This document shows, one piece after another, positions 33,691 to 42,919 of a stretch of DNA of 64,000 nucleotides. The position numbers and the translations under genes were made by a program. A model generated the notes under the pieces. It did no database searches. It was not told the DNA's origin and saw nothing but the letters and a program-made list of their open reading frames with translations. Origin of the DNA: Brenneria bubanii (GTDB taxonomy: Bacteria; Pseudomonadota; Gammaproteobacteria; Enterobacterales; Enterobacteriaceae); the NCBI RefSeq assembly GCF_022378355.1, contig NZ_JAKMAJ010000005.1, forward strand, positions 62,001 through 126,000. Reading direction: 5' to 3'. Within the stretch, counting starts at the first letter, position 1. Every line of letters begins with the position of its first letter.

Positions 33691-35178
33691 ATGAAATCGC
33701 AAGTGATGGACTGGGATGAGTGGTCGGGCTATGACGCGGTGGGGCTGGCGCAGCTGATACGCAAGGGCGACGTGAGCGCGGCCGAGCTTGCCGCACAGGC
33801 GGCGCAGGCCATCGCCCTGCTTAATCCCGAATTAAGCGCGGTGGTTGAGGTTTTCGACGACGTCGTCGCCGATCCGCTGAAAGACGGCATGAACCCTCAA
33901 GGCGCTTTCGCCGGCGTGCCTTTTCTGATCAAAGATCTGGGACCGACCCTGAAAGGCCGTTTGCAGGAGATGGGATCGCTGCTGATGCAGGGCAATCGCT
34001 CGCAGCGCGACAGCTTTCTGGTGGGTAAAATGCGCCAGGCCGGGCTGAACCTCATCGGCCGCACCACGACGCCGGAATTCGGCGTATGCAGTTCAGCGGA
34101 GAACCCGGCGCTCTATATCACCAGAAATCCGTGGAATCCTGACTACACCACCTGCGGCTCCTCCGCCGGCACCGCGGCATCGGTGGCTTCCGGCATCGTG
34201 CCGATGTCTCATGCCACCGACGGCGGCGGGTCGATCCGGATTCCCGCCGGATTCAACGGCAACATCGGCCTGAAACCCTCGCGCGGGGTATTTTCCATTG
34301 CGCCCTACGCCTCCGATCTCAGCGGCCTGGTGTCGATTCAGGGGTGCCATACCCGTACGGTGCGCGACACCGCCGCCTTCGTCGATCATTGCCGCGGCGG
34401 CGCGCCGGGGGAGTTTATGCCCTACTGGACCGCGGCCGAAAGCTATAGCGCGCTGATTCAACGCGACCCCGCCCCGTTGCGCATCGCGCTTTCCCATGAA
34501 TGGGGCGATTATCGGGCCACGCCGCATTTTGTCGCCGAACTGGAGAAAACCGGCCGGTTGCTGGCCGAACTGGGTCACCACGTGGAATGGGTGACGCCGC
34601 AGGTGGATTTCCGCGCCGCCTTTGAGGCGCAGACCACCTGCTATATCAGCAACTTTGCGCAGACGATTTCCGGCATGATCAAAACGCTGGGGCTGGAGGT
34701 TCCGCCGGCGGATCGCATTGAACCCATCAACATCAGGATCTGGGAGGCGGGGAAAGACCTCTCTTTCAGCGAGCGGGCGGCGATGCAAACCGTGTTCAAT
34801 AACACCTCGCGCGCCTTCGGCGCCTTCTTCGAATCCTGGGATATTATCCTCACGCCCATCACCGCATTGCCCACGCCGAAGATCGGCACCATGAAATATC
34901 TGACGCTGAGCGATAATCCGTCGGTGACGGACTGGTTCGCCACTTTATGGGAAAACTTCGCCTATACGCCGTTATCCAATCTGTGCGGCATTCCGGCGAT
35001 CTCGCTGCCGCTGGCCGCCCAAGAGAATGGCTTGCCGTTCGGCATTCAGGCGCAAACGCGCCAGGGCGACGACGGCCTGCTGTTGCAGCTTGCCGCGCAG
35101 ATTGAACGCGCCATAGACGGTAAGTGGAACGGCGGCAGAAAACCCGGCGTACATGTTACGCGCGCGCCGCAGGCGTAA
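33691..35178 (+). CDS. Amidase signature family hydrolase
   Basis: A 495-residue serine amidase. The Ser-cisSer-Lys triad is visible: Lys81 (FLIKDLG), cis-Ser about 157/158 (TCGSSAGTA) and nucleophile Ser181 (DGGGSIRIPAGFNG). The family hydrolyses carboxamides to acid and ammonia. SD is GGGAG, 7 bp before the ATG. It is 150 bp downstream of the ABC operon and likely works on its cargo. No signal peptide, so cytoplasmic. Substrate unknown; the adjacent oxoprolinase-like genes suggest amino-acid amides, ureido acids or cyclic imides. Confidence 0.92.
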   Translation: MKSQVMDWDEWSGYDAVGLAQLIRKGDVSAAELAAQAAQAIALLNPELSAVVEVFDDVVADPLKDGMNPQGAFAGVPFLIKDLGPTLKGRLQEMGSLLMQGNRSQRDSFLVGKMRQAGLNLIGRTTTPEFGVCSSAENPALYITRNPWNPDYTTCGSSAGTAASVASGIVPMSHATDGGGSIRIPAGFNGNIGLKPSRGVFSIAPYASDLSGLVSIQGCHTRTVRDTAAFVDHCRGGAPGEFMPYWTAAESYSALIQRDPAPLRIALSHEWGDYRATPHFVAELEKTGRLLAELGHHVEWVTPQVDFRAAFEAQTTCYISNFAQTISGMIKTLGLEVPPADRIEPINIRIWEAGKDLSFSERAAMQTVFNNTSRAFGAFFESWDIILTPITALPTPKIGTMKYLTLSDNPSVTDWFATLWENFAYTPLSNLCGIPAISLPLAAQENGLPFGIQAQTRQGDDGLLLQLAAQIERAIDGKWNGGRKPGVHVTRAPQA

Positions 35179-35231
35179 GGTTTAACGCGTTCGCCCAATA
35201 GAGTGATTTCCCAAAATGATAAAGCGAACGG

Positions 35232-35450
35232 CTATTCTATCCGCCTCACGTCCGGATGTTTTTCGCCGGCGGCCTCATGATAGATATCGCCTAGCCAACC
35301 GGGAATTTCCGCTTCAGTGATAAAGTCAGGGATGACGACATCATGAAGGCGGGAAAACTTTCTTTCCGTGATATCGACGCGAAACACCTGCCAACCCTGC
35401 GGCGTGCCGTTCACGCCGATAAACCGCCCGAACACGTTATAAATCATCAT
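35232..35450 (-). CDS. Small DUF7661-like protein
   Basis: A 72-residue protein, counted from the ATG at 35450 (AGGA about 10 bp upstream); a TTG at 35456 opens the same frame. MIYNVFGRFIGV, GWQVFRVD, RLHDVVIPDFITEAEIPGWL and DIYHEAAGEKHPDVRRI match what I recall of DUF7661, a small family of unknown function. It lies on the opposite strand between the amidase and hyuA-like genes, so it is not part of that operon. Confidence 0.65.
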   Translation of the reverse strand: MMIYNVFGRFIGVNGTPQGWQVFRVDITERKFSRLHDVVIPDFITEAEIPGWLGDIYHEAAGEKHPDVRRIE

Positions 35451-35456
35451 AATCAA

Positions 35457-35775
35457 AGCGTCCTATTGATCATTGCCGTCACCGCATCGTGTCGGCGTTG
35501 ATAATCCCCCCGGCCGCTCAGCCAGCGATGCGCCGGAAGCAAAAGACCTTTCGGCGGATTCATGTCAATATTTATTAACAAATTGATTTTATTTACCTTA
35601 TATAAGATAAAAAAATCAAAATGAATCATTCGTCGCTAATGCGAATTTCGGCAAAGCATAGTTAAATTTGTTATTCATCCCTCCCTCCGCCGCAGTGCTA
35701 GTCTTTATTGATTATATAAAAAATACAAAAAATTTTCAGCTTTGGCGCAAAGCGCATTGCCACCAGGAGAACAGA
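35457..35775. other. Promoter region of the hyuA-like gene
   Basis: An AT-rich stretch of about 320 bp between the divergent DUF7661 and hyuA-like genes. TATATAA occurs near 35714. A clear operator was not seen. Confidence 0.45.
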
Positions 35776-37851
35776 GTGAACGAACTTGCCGCAGCCGGGG
35801 TAAGGGTTGGCGTGGATGTCGGCGGCACCTTTACCGATTTTGTGTTATTCGATCCCAAACGGCAATGCTACTTCTTCCACAAACAGCCCAGCACGCCGGA
35901 CGATCCGGCGCTTGCCGTTCGTGATGGATTGCTGGCGTTACTCAACAAAAGCCGGTTGCCGGCCAGCGAGCTATCGCTGTTATTGCACGGTACGACGCTG
36001 GGCCTTAATGCCATCATCCAGCGCCGCGGAGCGAAGATAGCGCTGATAGTCAGCCGCGGATTCCGCGATGTACTGGAAATTGGCCGGGCGCGGATGCCGT
36101 CCTCCTTTGACTTCCATGCCGATCGGGAGCCGCCCTTCCTGCCGCGCCGGCGGGTGCTGGAAGTCTCCGCGCGCTTCACTCCGCAAGGCGAGATACGGCA
36201 ATGGCCGGAGGCGCAGGAGCTTCAGACCTTATCCGAACAGATCGCACGGCTTGATGTCAGTTCAGTGGCGCTGATGACGCTGCACGGTTACGCCAATCCC
36301 CAGGCGGAAACCGAGCTGGCCGAACAAATCGCCGCACGGCTGCCCGATATCCCGGTACTCTCCGCCGCGCAGCTGTGGCCGGAAATTCGCGAATACGAAC
36401 GCACGCTGGTCGCGGCGCTGAACGCCTATATCCAGCCGTTGATGCATGGTTACTTCTCCCGTTTGTCCGAGCTATTGCAGCAACATAAGGTGAACGCGCC
36501 GTTACTGATCACCGCCTCAAACGGCGGCGTGCTGCCGCTGGCATCGGCGCGGCAACGACCGGTCGATACCCTGCTGTCAGGTCCGGCATCGGGCGTGATC
36601 GCCGCCGCCCATCTTCTGGCGGGCGCCGCCGGCGGCGGCTACATCTCATTTGATATGGGGGGCACCAGCAGCGATATTTCACTGTCCGCCGCCGGCGCCG
36701 TTGAACGGGTGACGCGAACCGACATCGGCGGCTTACCGCTGATTCTGCCGGTCGTCGGCGTGTCGGCGATTGGCGCCGGCGGCGGCTCCATTATCCATGT
36801 TGATGAATACGGTATTTTGAAAGTGGGTCCGGAGAGCGCGGGCGCAGACCCCGGCCCAATCGCCTACGGGCGCGGCGGAGAACAGCCGACGATTACCGAC
36901 TGTTATCTGGTGAGCGGCATCCTGCAAGCCGACTCGTTTTTAAACGGCACCATGCCGTTGAGCCTTGCTTGCGCGCGCGAAGGGCTGAAAAAACTGGCCG
37001 GTCGGTTGGGCAATACCGATGACGACGCGGCGGAATGGGCCGCCGGCAGCGCACTGGCCGTGGCCACCACGCAAATGGCCAGCGAACTGAATAAACACCT
37101 GGCGCAACGCGGCGTTGCGCCCGATGAATTGACGCTGGTGCCCTTTGGCGGCGCCGGCCCGACGCATGCCAACCTGCTGGCCGAAGAGACGGGTATTCAT
37201 CGTATTCTGGTGCCGGCGCGTCCCGGCACCTTCTGCGCTCAGGGCGCGGCCACGGCCGATATCCGCCGTGATTTCGTCCGCAGTCTGCGCGTGGCCGTGG
37301 CGAAACAAACAATCGGGAAAATCGCCGCCGCCATCGCCGAGTTGCGTGAACAGGCGCAGGACTGGTTCGCGCGGCAGGCTTCGGCCTTCAGCGGCACGCT
37401 GCGCTGGGATATCGAGGCGGATATGCGCTATGCCGGACAGGCCTATGAACTTCCCATCGCGCTGGATAACGCCGCCGATATCAGCACGCAATATCTGACG
37501 CGCGCGTTCGAACGGGTACACCAGCAGCGCTACGGCTTCATCAATGAATATGCCGACATCGATTTATCCACCTTACGACTCTCGCTGACCGTGCTGTTGC
37601 CGACGCTGCCCGCCAGCGCGTCATCCCCATCTTCCGCTACCGCCGCCGGCCCCGTTCAACGTCCGTTTTATTACCGGCGGCGCTGGCAATCGGCAACGGT
37701 CTGGCGGCGTTCCGCGCTGCAGGCCGATGATCTCCTGCATGGGCCGGCGATTGTTGAACAGGAAGATACCACCACCCTGATTTTACCCGGCTGGCAAGGG
37801 CAACCTGATAGACAGGGCAACTTGTTGATCGTCCGTCGGTCCGAAGGATAA
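35776..37851 (+). CDS. Hydantoinase/5-oxoprolinase subunit A (HyuA family)
   Basis: A 691-residue ATP-dependent enzyme subunit of the ASKHA-fold hydantoinase A/5-oxoprolinase family; these enzymes use ATP to open 5-oxoproline, N-methylhydantoin or related cyclic amides. It begins with VGVDVGGTFTDFVLFD, the ATP-binding motif, then LLHGTTLGLNAIIQRRGAK (~70), SGPASGVIAAAHLL (~275) and SFDMGGTSSDISL (~295). I place the start at the GTG at 35776 with AGGAG 7 bp upstream; the open frame extends to 35668 but the extra residues do not match the family. It overlaps the subunit B gene. Confidence 0.92.
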   Translation: MNELAAAGVRVGVDVGGTFTDFVLFDPKRQCYFFHKQPSTPDDPALAVRDGLLALLNKSRLPASELSLLLHGTTLGLNAIIQRRGAKIALIVSRGFRDVLEIGRARMPSSFDFHADREPPFLPRRRVLEVSARFTPQGEIRQWPEAQELQTLSEQIARLDVSSVALMTLHGYANPQAETELAEQIAARLPDIPVLSAAQLWPEIREYERTLVAALNAYIQPLMHGYFSRLSELLQQHKVNAPLLITASNGGVLPLASARQRPVDTLLSGPASGVIAAAHLLAGAAGGGYISFDMGGTSSDISLSAAGAVERVTRTDIGGLPLILPVVGVSAIGAGGGSIIHVDEYGILKVGPESAGADPGPIAYGRGGEQPTITDCYLVSGILQADSFLNGTMPLSLACAREGLKKLAGRLGNTDDDAAEWAAGSALAVATTQMASELNKHLAQRGVAPDELTLVPFGGAGPTHANLLAEETGIHRILVPARPGTFCAQGAATADIRRDFVRSLRVAVAKQTIGKIAAAIAELREQAQDWFARQASAFSGTLRWDIEADMRYAGQAYELPIALDNAADISTQYLTRAFERVHQQRYGFINEYADIDLSTLRLSLTVLLPTLPASASSPSSATAAGPVQRPFYYRRRWQSATVWRRSALQADDLLHGPAIVEQEDTTTLILPGWQGQPDRQGNLLIVRRSEG

Positions 37852-39854
37852 TGCTACCCATGAAGCTGGATCCCATTACGCTGGAAATTCTTAATAACAA
37901 GCTGACGGCGCTGACGGAGGAGATGTGTCACATTCTGCAACGCACCGGCCGGACGCTCTATGTCAAGGAAACCGCCGATTTCTGCTGCGCCATCGCCGAT
38001 ACCCAGGGGAAATTTTTCGCCTATCCCCGCGGGATCGGCGTATCGGGTTTTGTCGGACTTGACTGTCTGCCGACCATGCAGGCGGTCGACAACTTACAGC
38101 CCGGCGACGTCATCCTGACCAACGACCCCTATCGCTCGCGCGGCCTCGCCACGCATTTACCCGATTTACAGCTCCTGGCGCCCTGGTTTATCGACGGACG
38201 CATCGTCGCCTGGGGCTGGGCATTTCTGCACGCCTCCGATGTCGGCGGACGGGTTCCCAGCAGCATCTCGCCGACCAATAGCGATATCTTTCAGGAAGGA
38301 CTGCAGATTCCTCCGGTCAAGCTGGTGCGCGCCGGCGAGGTCAATCAGGACCTGATGCAGATCCTCAAGGCCAACAGCCGGACGCCGGAAGCCAACGCCG
38401 GCGATATTCAGGCGATGCTGGCCTCGCTCAACGCGGGTCGTCAGCGGCTGGAGCAGATTGTCAGCCAACATGGCGTCTGCGATGTATTGCAGGCGCAGCA
38501 AGATCTGCAAGCCTATGCGGCGGCGCGCGCCCGTCAGGTGTTACGCCGTATTCCCGACGGAACCTATTGCTTCGAGGATTATCTCGATGATGAAGCGGGC
38601 GGCGGATTGCCGATCAGACTGGCGCTCAGCGCCACATTCCGCGATGGAAGGGTGCATCTGGATTTTACCGGCAGCGACGCGCAGGTGAGCGCGGCCATTA
38701 ATATTCCCAGCCACGGCGCCCCCCACGCCTGGCTGACGCTGCGTATTCTGGCGTTGGTCTGCACGCTGGATAAAACCGTACCGCTGAACGCCGGTTTATT
38801 AGCGCCGGTTTCGCTATATGCGCCGCCAGGTTCGCTGGTTAACCCGCAGTTTCCCGCCGCGGTGGGCGTTCGCCACGCGACGGCCGTACGGGTCAACGAC
38901 GTGCTTAACGGCATGCTGGGGCAGGCATTGACCGATGTCATGCCCGCCGCAAGCGGCGGCACCATCATTCCGTTTGTGGTGGCCGAAACCGGCCACCACG
39001 GCAAAGAGCAAAATGTGCAGGTCATAGAACCGATGGTGGGCGGCGGCGGCGGTCGTTCCGGCCGCGACGGTATCGATGGCCGGGACAACAGCATCTCCAA
39101 TTTGGCCAATAACCCCGTCGAAATGGTTGAAGCCGAAACGCATATCGAAATTCTGCAATACGCCCTGCGGGAGGACTCCGCCGGCGCCGGCCAGTGGCGC
39201 GGCGGCATGGGACAACAGATTCGCATCCGCATTCTACAGGATGACGCCACCCTGCTGGCGCGAGGTATGGAACGCATGCTGTTTCAGCCATGGGGCGCCC
39301 GCGGCGGGTTACCCGGAAAGCCCGCCGGCATGACGCTCAATCCCGGCCTCGACCACGCCGTCGCGCTGGGAAAAATCGATCTGCTCAATGTGAAAAAAGG
39401 CGATGAAATTCTATTACAAACGCCGGGCGGCGGCGGATGGGGCGATCCATTCGCCCGGGATAGCGCGGCGGTGAAACGCGACGTGGATAATCAGCTTATC
39501 CGCGTTGAATCCGCGCGCGCGCAGTACGGCGTGGTCATCACGGATGATGGCGTGGATGAAACGGCGACCCTGGAATGCCGACGACAGCCGTCGCCATGCT
39601 CTTCCTTCGGCGCGGCGCGCGACAACTGGCGGCAGGTGTTTGACGCGGAAGCCTTAACGCGTCTCAACCAGTTGCTCTACCCGCTGTCGCCCGCCGAGCG
39701 CCGCCGTTACCGCCAGCAGGCGTTCGCCGCCGCGCTGCGGCAGCTGCCGCCGCAGTTTCCCAATAACACTCATGCCGATATCACCCCGGCCCGGCAGTGC
39801 TTTGCCGATGCTGTCGCCGCGTTGGAACAGCAACTTTTCACATCACGTTCTTAA
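37851..39854 (+). CDS. Hydantoinase/5-oxoprolinase subunit B (HyuB family) with C-terminal extension
   Basis: A 667-residue protein (664 if the ATG at 37860 is used). The family core runs to about residue 575: KLDPITLEILNNKLTALTEE at the N-terminus, DVILTNDPYRSRGLATHLPD (~90), HASDVGGRVPSSISPTNSDI (~127) and the glycine-rich VGGGGGRSGRDGIDG (~395). About 85 residues follow that family members usually lack. The start overlaps the subunit A stop (TAATG), so the two are co-translated. It forms the complex with the HyuA-like subunit. Confidence 0.92.
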   Translation: MLPMKLDPITLEILNNKLTALTEEMCHILQRTGRTLYVKETADFCCAIADTQGKFFAYPRGIGVSGFVGLDCLPTMQAVDNLQPGDVILTNDPYRSRGLATHLPDLQLLAPWFIDGRIVAWGWAFLHASDVGGRVPSSISPTNSDIFQEGLQIPPVKLVRAGEVNQDLMQILKANSRTPEANAGDIQAMLASLNAGRQRLEQIVSQHGVCDVLQAQQDLQAYAAARARQVLRRIPDGTYCFEDYLDDEAGGGLPIRLALSATFRDGRVHLDFTGSDAQVSAAINIPSHGAPHAWLTLRILALVCTLDKTVPLNAGLLAPVSLYAPPGSLVNPQFPAAVGVRHATAVRVNDVLNGMLGQALTDVMPAASGGTIIPFVVAETGHHGKEQNVQVIEPMVGGGGGRSGRDGIDGRDNSISNLANNPVEMVEAETHIEILQYALREDSAGAGQWRGGMGQQIRIRILQDDATLLARGMERMLFQPWGARGGLPGKPAGMTLNPGLDHAVALGKIDLLNVKKGDEILLQTPGGGGWGDPFARDSAAVKRDVDNQLIRVESARAQYGVVITDDGVDETATLECRRQPSPCSSFGAARDNWRQVFDAEALTRLNQLLYPLSPAERRRYRQQAFAAALRQLPPQFPNNTHADITPARQCFADAVAALEQQLFTSRS

Positions 39855-39870
39855 TCACCAGGAGATATTT

Positions 39871-40956
39871 ATGCGTATCGCTATGCTCAGATCGCTCGTG
39901 CTTAGCCTGTTGCTGGGAACCGCCGCGACCGCCGTACACGCCGAGCCGAACACGCCGCCGGCGACAGACGCCGTTATCGTCGGCGTCTACGGCGGGGACT
40001 GGGAAAAAAACATCCGCGCCTCCGGACTGGAACAGTTCGCGCGCGATAACCATATCAAGCTGACGGTGGTACCCGGCGCGGATGCCGAGTGGTTCGCCAA
40101 GCTGCGGGCGGCGAAAGGACGGCGCTCGCCGTATGACATTGTGGTATTCCAGCCTGATACGGTGCAACGCGCGGTGGCGGCCGGGTTACTCCAGCCGCTG
40201 GAGAACAAAGACATACCTAACCTGGCAAACCTCTATCAATCCGTACAGTCGCGTTTTGTCAGCGACGGCAAAACCTATGCCGCCGCATTCAGCCTGGGGC
40301 AGTTAGGCCTGGCTTACCGCAGCGACCTGGTGACCACCCCGCCGACCAGTTGGCTCGATTTATGGCGACCGGAATACAAAGGGCACGTCGCGATATCGTC
40401 GCCGACCTACGCCGCCGGCCTGCAGTTCTTCGCCGGACTGGTCAATGCGCTGGGCGGTAAATTAGACAACCCGGCCGATGTGGACAAGGCGTTCGCCAAA
40501 CTGGCTGAATTACGCGGCAACGCGGTCGCATTCCCTGATAGCCCCGGCGCCATCCAGACTCTGCTGGAGCGCGGCGACGCCTGGATTGTTCCCTACTGGG
40601 ACGGTCGCGTTTTCGCGTTAAAACAGCAGGGCGTAAAGGTCGACTTCGTCTATCCGTCGGATGGTCCGGTGGTGGGCGCCGCCAACTGGGTGATCCCCAA
40701 AGGCGCGCCTAATCTGGCCAACGCTTACAAATTGGTGAATGCGCTTTCCAGCGATGCCGTGCAGAAATCATTCTCGGATAAGTCGCTGTACGGCATGACC
40801 AATAAAGACGTGCAGTACAGCGAAGACCTGAAAAGTCAGGTCAAAGTGGGAGAAGAGGCTTACAGCAAGCTGATCTGGATCGATTACTCGGTGGCGACGC
40901 CGAATCTGGCCGATTGGACCAGCCGCTGGAGTAAAGCCCTGGGGGGAGGACGATGA
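39871..40956 (+). CDS. PotD-type ABC transporter substrate-binding protein
   Basis: A 361-residue periplasmic binding protein of the spermidine/putrescine/Fe type (family 1), with Sec signal ending AVHAEP near residue 25. AVIVGVYGGDWEKNIRASGL begins the mature protein, WLDLWRPEYKGHVAISSP (~160) and VGAANWVIPKGAPNLANAYK (~265) are typical. SD AGGAGA precedes the ATG at 39871. It is 16 bp from the hyuB-like gene and overlaps the ATPase gene (ATGA), tying this importer to the hydantoinase genes. The ligand need not be a polyamine. Confidence 0.92.
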   Translation: MRIAMLRSLVLSLLLGTAATAVHAEPNTPPATDAVIVGVYGGDWEKNIRASGLEQFARDNHIKLTVVPGADAEWFAKLRAAKGRRSPYDIVVFQPDTVQRAVAAGLLQPLENKDIPNLANLYQSVQSRFVSDGKTYAAAFSLGQLGLAYRSDLVTTPPTSWLDLWRPEYKGHVAISSPTYAAGLQFFAGLVNALGGKLDNPADVDKAFAKLAELRGNAVAFPDSPGAIQTLLERGDAWIVPYWDGRVFALKQQGVKVDFVYPSDGPVVGAANWVIPKGAPNLANAYKLVNALSSDAVQKSFSDKSLYGMTNKDVQYSEDLKSQVKVGEEAYSKLIWIDYSVATPNLADWTSRWSKALGGGR

Positions 40957-42044
40957 GTTCAGTATCCATCCGGGCGGTGGAACAAGTGTTCGAAACGCAT
41001 CGCGCCCTGGATGGCGTGAGTCTGGAAATCGAACAGGGAGAATTTTTTTCATTGCTGGGACCAAGCGGCTGCGGCAAAACCACCCTATTGAACATCATCG
41101 CCGGATTTATTGCCCCGACCAAAGGCAGCGTGTCGATTGGTCAACAGGACGTGACCGCATGGCCGCCCTATCGGCGCAATATCGGCATGGTTTTCCAAAA
41201 TTACGCGTTATTTCCCCATCTGAACGTTGAGGAAAACGTGGCCTACGGCTTAAAGGTGAAAAAAACCGGCCGCAGCGAACAGAAGCAGCGCGTGGCGGAG
41301 GTGCTAAAACAGGTACAGCTGCAAGGCATGGAAGCGCGCATGCCGCATCAGTTATCCGGCGGGCAGCAGCAGCGCGTCGCCATCGCCCGCGCGCTGGCGA
41401 TCAGACCGCAGCTGCTGTTGCTTGACGAACCCTTGTCCAACCTTGATGCCCGACTCAGAAAAGAGATGCAGGATGAGTTAAGAGCCTTGCAAAAGCGCGT
41501 GGGCATTACCACCGTATTGGTCACGCACGATCAGGAGGAGGCGCTGACGTTGTCCGACCGCATCGGCATTCTGGGTCAGGGACAGCTGCAACAGGTCGGC
41601 ATGCCGCTTGAGCTTTACCGCGCCCCGAAAAACCGTTTTGTCGCCGAATTCATCGGGCAGGCGAATTTGCTTAAAGTCACGGCCGATGACGCTGGCCGGC
41701 GCTATCAGGCGACCGACAGATTGCTGGATGGCGGACGGCCACTAATGCTGGCCGCCGGCGAATTTCAGCCGCGTTCAACCCTGCTGATCGTCAGACCGGA
41801 ACGCATCCGTTTGTCGGAAAGCGCAAACGAGCAACGCCTGAATCAAACGGCGGCGACTATCCGGCAGGTCAGCTACGCCGGCGCGACGGTGCGTCTGAGC
41901 TGTCTGCTGCCGGGCGGCGGCGAGCTGGTGGCGCATGCGCAGGAACGGGCATTTTCCCGATTGCCGCAGGCCGGTGAGCGCGTCTTCCTGTCCTGGCGGG
42001 CGGAGGATGTTATCGTACTGCCAGCGGATACCCCAACATCATGA
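40953..42044 (+). CDS. PotA-type ABC transporter ATPase
   Basis: A 363-residue ATPase: Walker A GPSGCGKTT (~39), signature LSGGQQQRVAIARAL (~135), Walker B LLLLDEPLSNLDARL (~155) and H-loop VTHDQEEALTLSDR (~190). It ends in a TOBE domain (about 280-355) as in PotA and FbpC-type proteins. It overlaps its neighbours at both ends by 4 bp (ATGA). Confidence 0.95.
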   Translation: MSSVSIRAVEQVFETHRALDGVSLEIEQGEFFSLLGPSGCGKTTLLNIIAGFIAPTKGSVSIGQQDVTAWPPYRRNIGMVFQNYALFPHLNVEENVAYGLKVKKTGRSEQKQRVAEVLKQVQLQGMEARMPHQLSGGQQQRVAIARALAIRPQLLLLDEPLSNLDARLRKEMQDELRALQKRVGITTVLVTHDQEEALTLSDRIGILGQGQLQQVGMPLELYRAPKNRFVAEFIGQANLLKVTADDAGRRYQATDRLLDGGRPLMLAAGEFQPRSTLLIVRPERIRLSESANEQRLNQTAATIRQVSYAGATVRLSCLLPGGGELVAHAQERAFSRLPQAGERVFLSWRAEDVIVLPADTPTS

Positions 42045-42919
42045 GCCGCCTGACGATGGGAACAAAACGTCATCTTTTCCCCTGGCTGCTGCTGACGCCA
42101 TGCCTGATCTTTTTGCTGCTTTTTCTGTTGGCGCCGCTGTTGCTGCTGTTGGATCAAAGCGTGACGCAGGTCGATAGCCTGCTTGAGCCGCTGCCGGGGT
42201 TCAGCCTCGTTCAGTATCTGACGGTATTCACCCAGCACGAATATCTGTACGCGCTCTGGACGACCATCTGGGTCTCGGTGCTGACCGCGCTGCTCACCGT
42301 GGCGCTGGCATGGCCGGCCGCCTGGCTGCTCGTCACGGTTAAAGCCCGTTTCTGGCGGGTATTGCTGTACGTGATCCTCATTTCGCCCTTACTGACCAGC
42401 GTGGTCATCAGAACGTTCGCCTGGATTGTTTTACTGGCGCAAAACGGCCTGATTAACAGTTTTCTGCTCAAGACGAGCCTCATTCCAGAACCGCTTAGTT
42501 TGCTGTGGAACATGAATGCGGTGGTGATCGCCTATGTTCAGGTCATGCTGCCGTTTGCGGTGCTGCCGCTACTCACCTCGCTCAATGAAATCGCCCCCGC
42601 GTTGCGCCTGGCGTCGATGAGTCTGGGAGCCACGCCGGCACAGACGTTTCGCCGGGTGATCGTACCGCTTACGCTGCCCGGAATGATCACCGGCTTCATC
42701 ATTGTCTTTTCACTGGCCGCCGGCAGCTATATCACGCCGTTGCTCATCGGCGGGCGCCTACAGCCGCTGTTGCCTATCGCGATTTATCAGCAGGCGATGC
42801 AAATCGCCAATCTGCCATTGGCCGCCGCGCTGTCGCTTTCGCTTTTGGTCATCACGCTCATCGTAGCGGGACTGGCGGGCGCGGTACTGAAACGCAGGGA
42901 GAAGAATTATGGTCACTGA
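42041..42919 (+). CDS. PotB-type ABC transporter permease
   Basis: A 292-residue permease with six predicted spans. The cytoplasmic EAA loop reads APALRLASMSLGATPAQTFR and VIVPLTLPGMITG (~183-215). The N-terminal FPWLLLTPCLIFLLLFLLAP span is PotB-like. It starts within the ATPase stop (ATGA) and ends 11 bp inside the next gene. Confidence 0.93.
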   Translation: MSRLTMGTKRHLFPWLLLTPCLIFLLLFLLAPLLLLLDQSVTQVDSLLEPLPGFSLVQYLTVFTQHEYLYALWTTIWVSVLTALLTVALAWPAAWLLVTVKARFWRVLLYVILISPLLTSVVIRTFAWIVLLAQNGLINSFLLKTSLIPEPLSLLWNMNAVVIAYVQVMLPFAVLPLLTSLNEIAPALRLASMSLGATPAQTFRRVIVPLTLPGMITGFIIVFSLAAGSYITPLLIGGRLQPLLPIAIYQQAMQIANLPLAAALSLSLLVITLIVAGLAGAVLKRREKNYGH

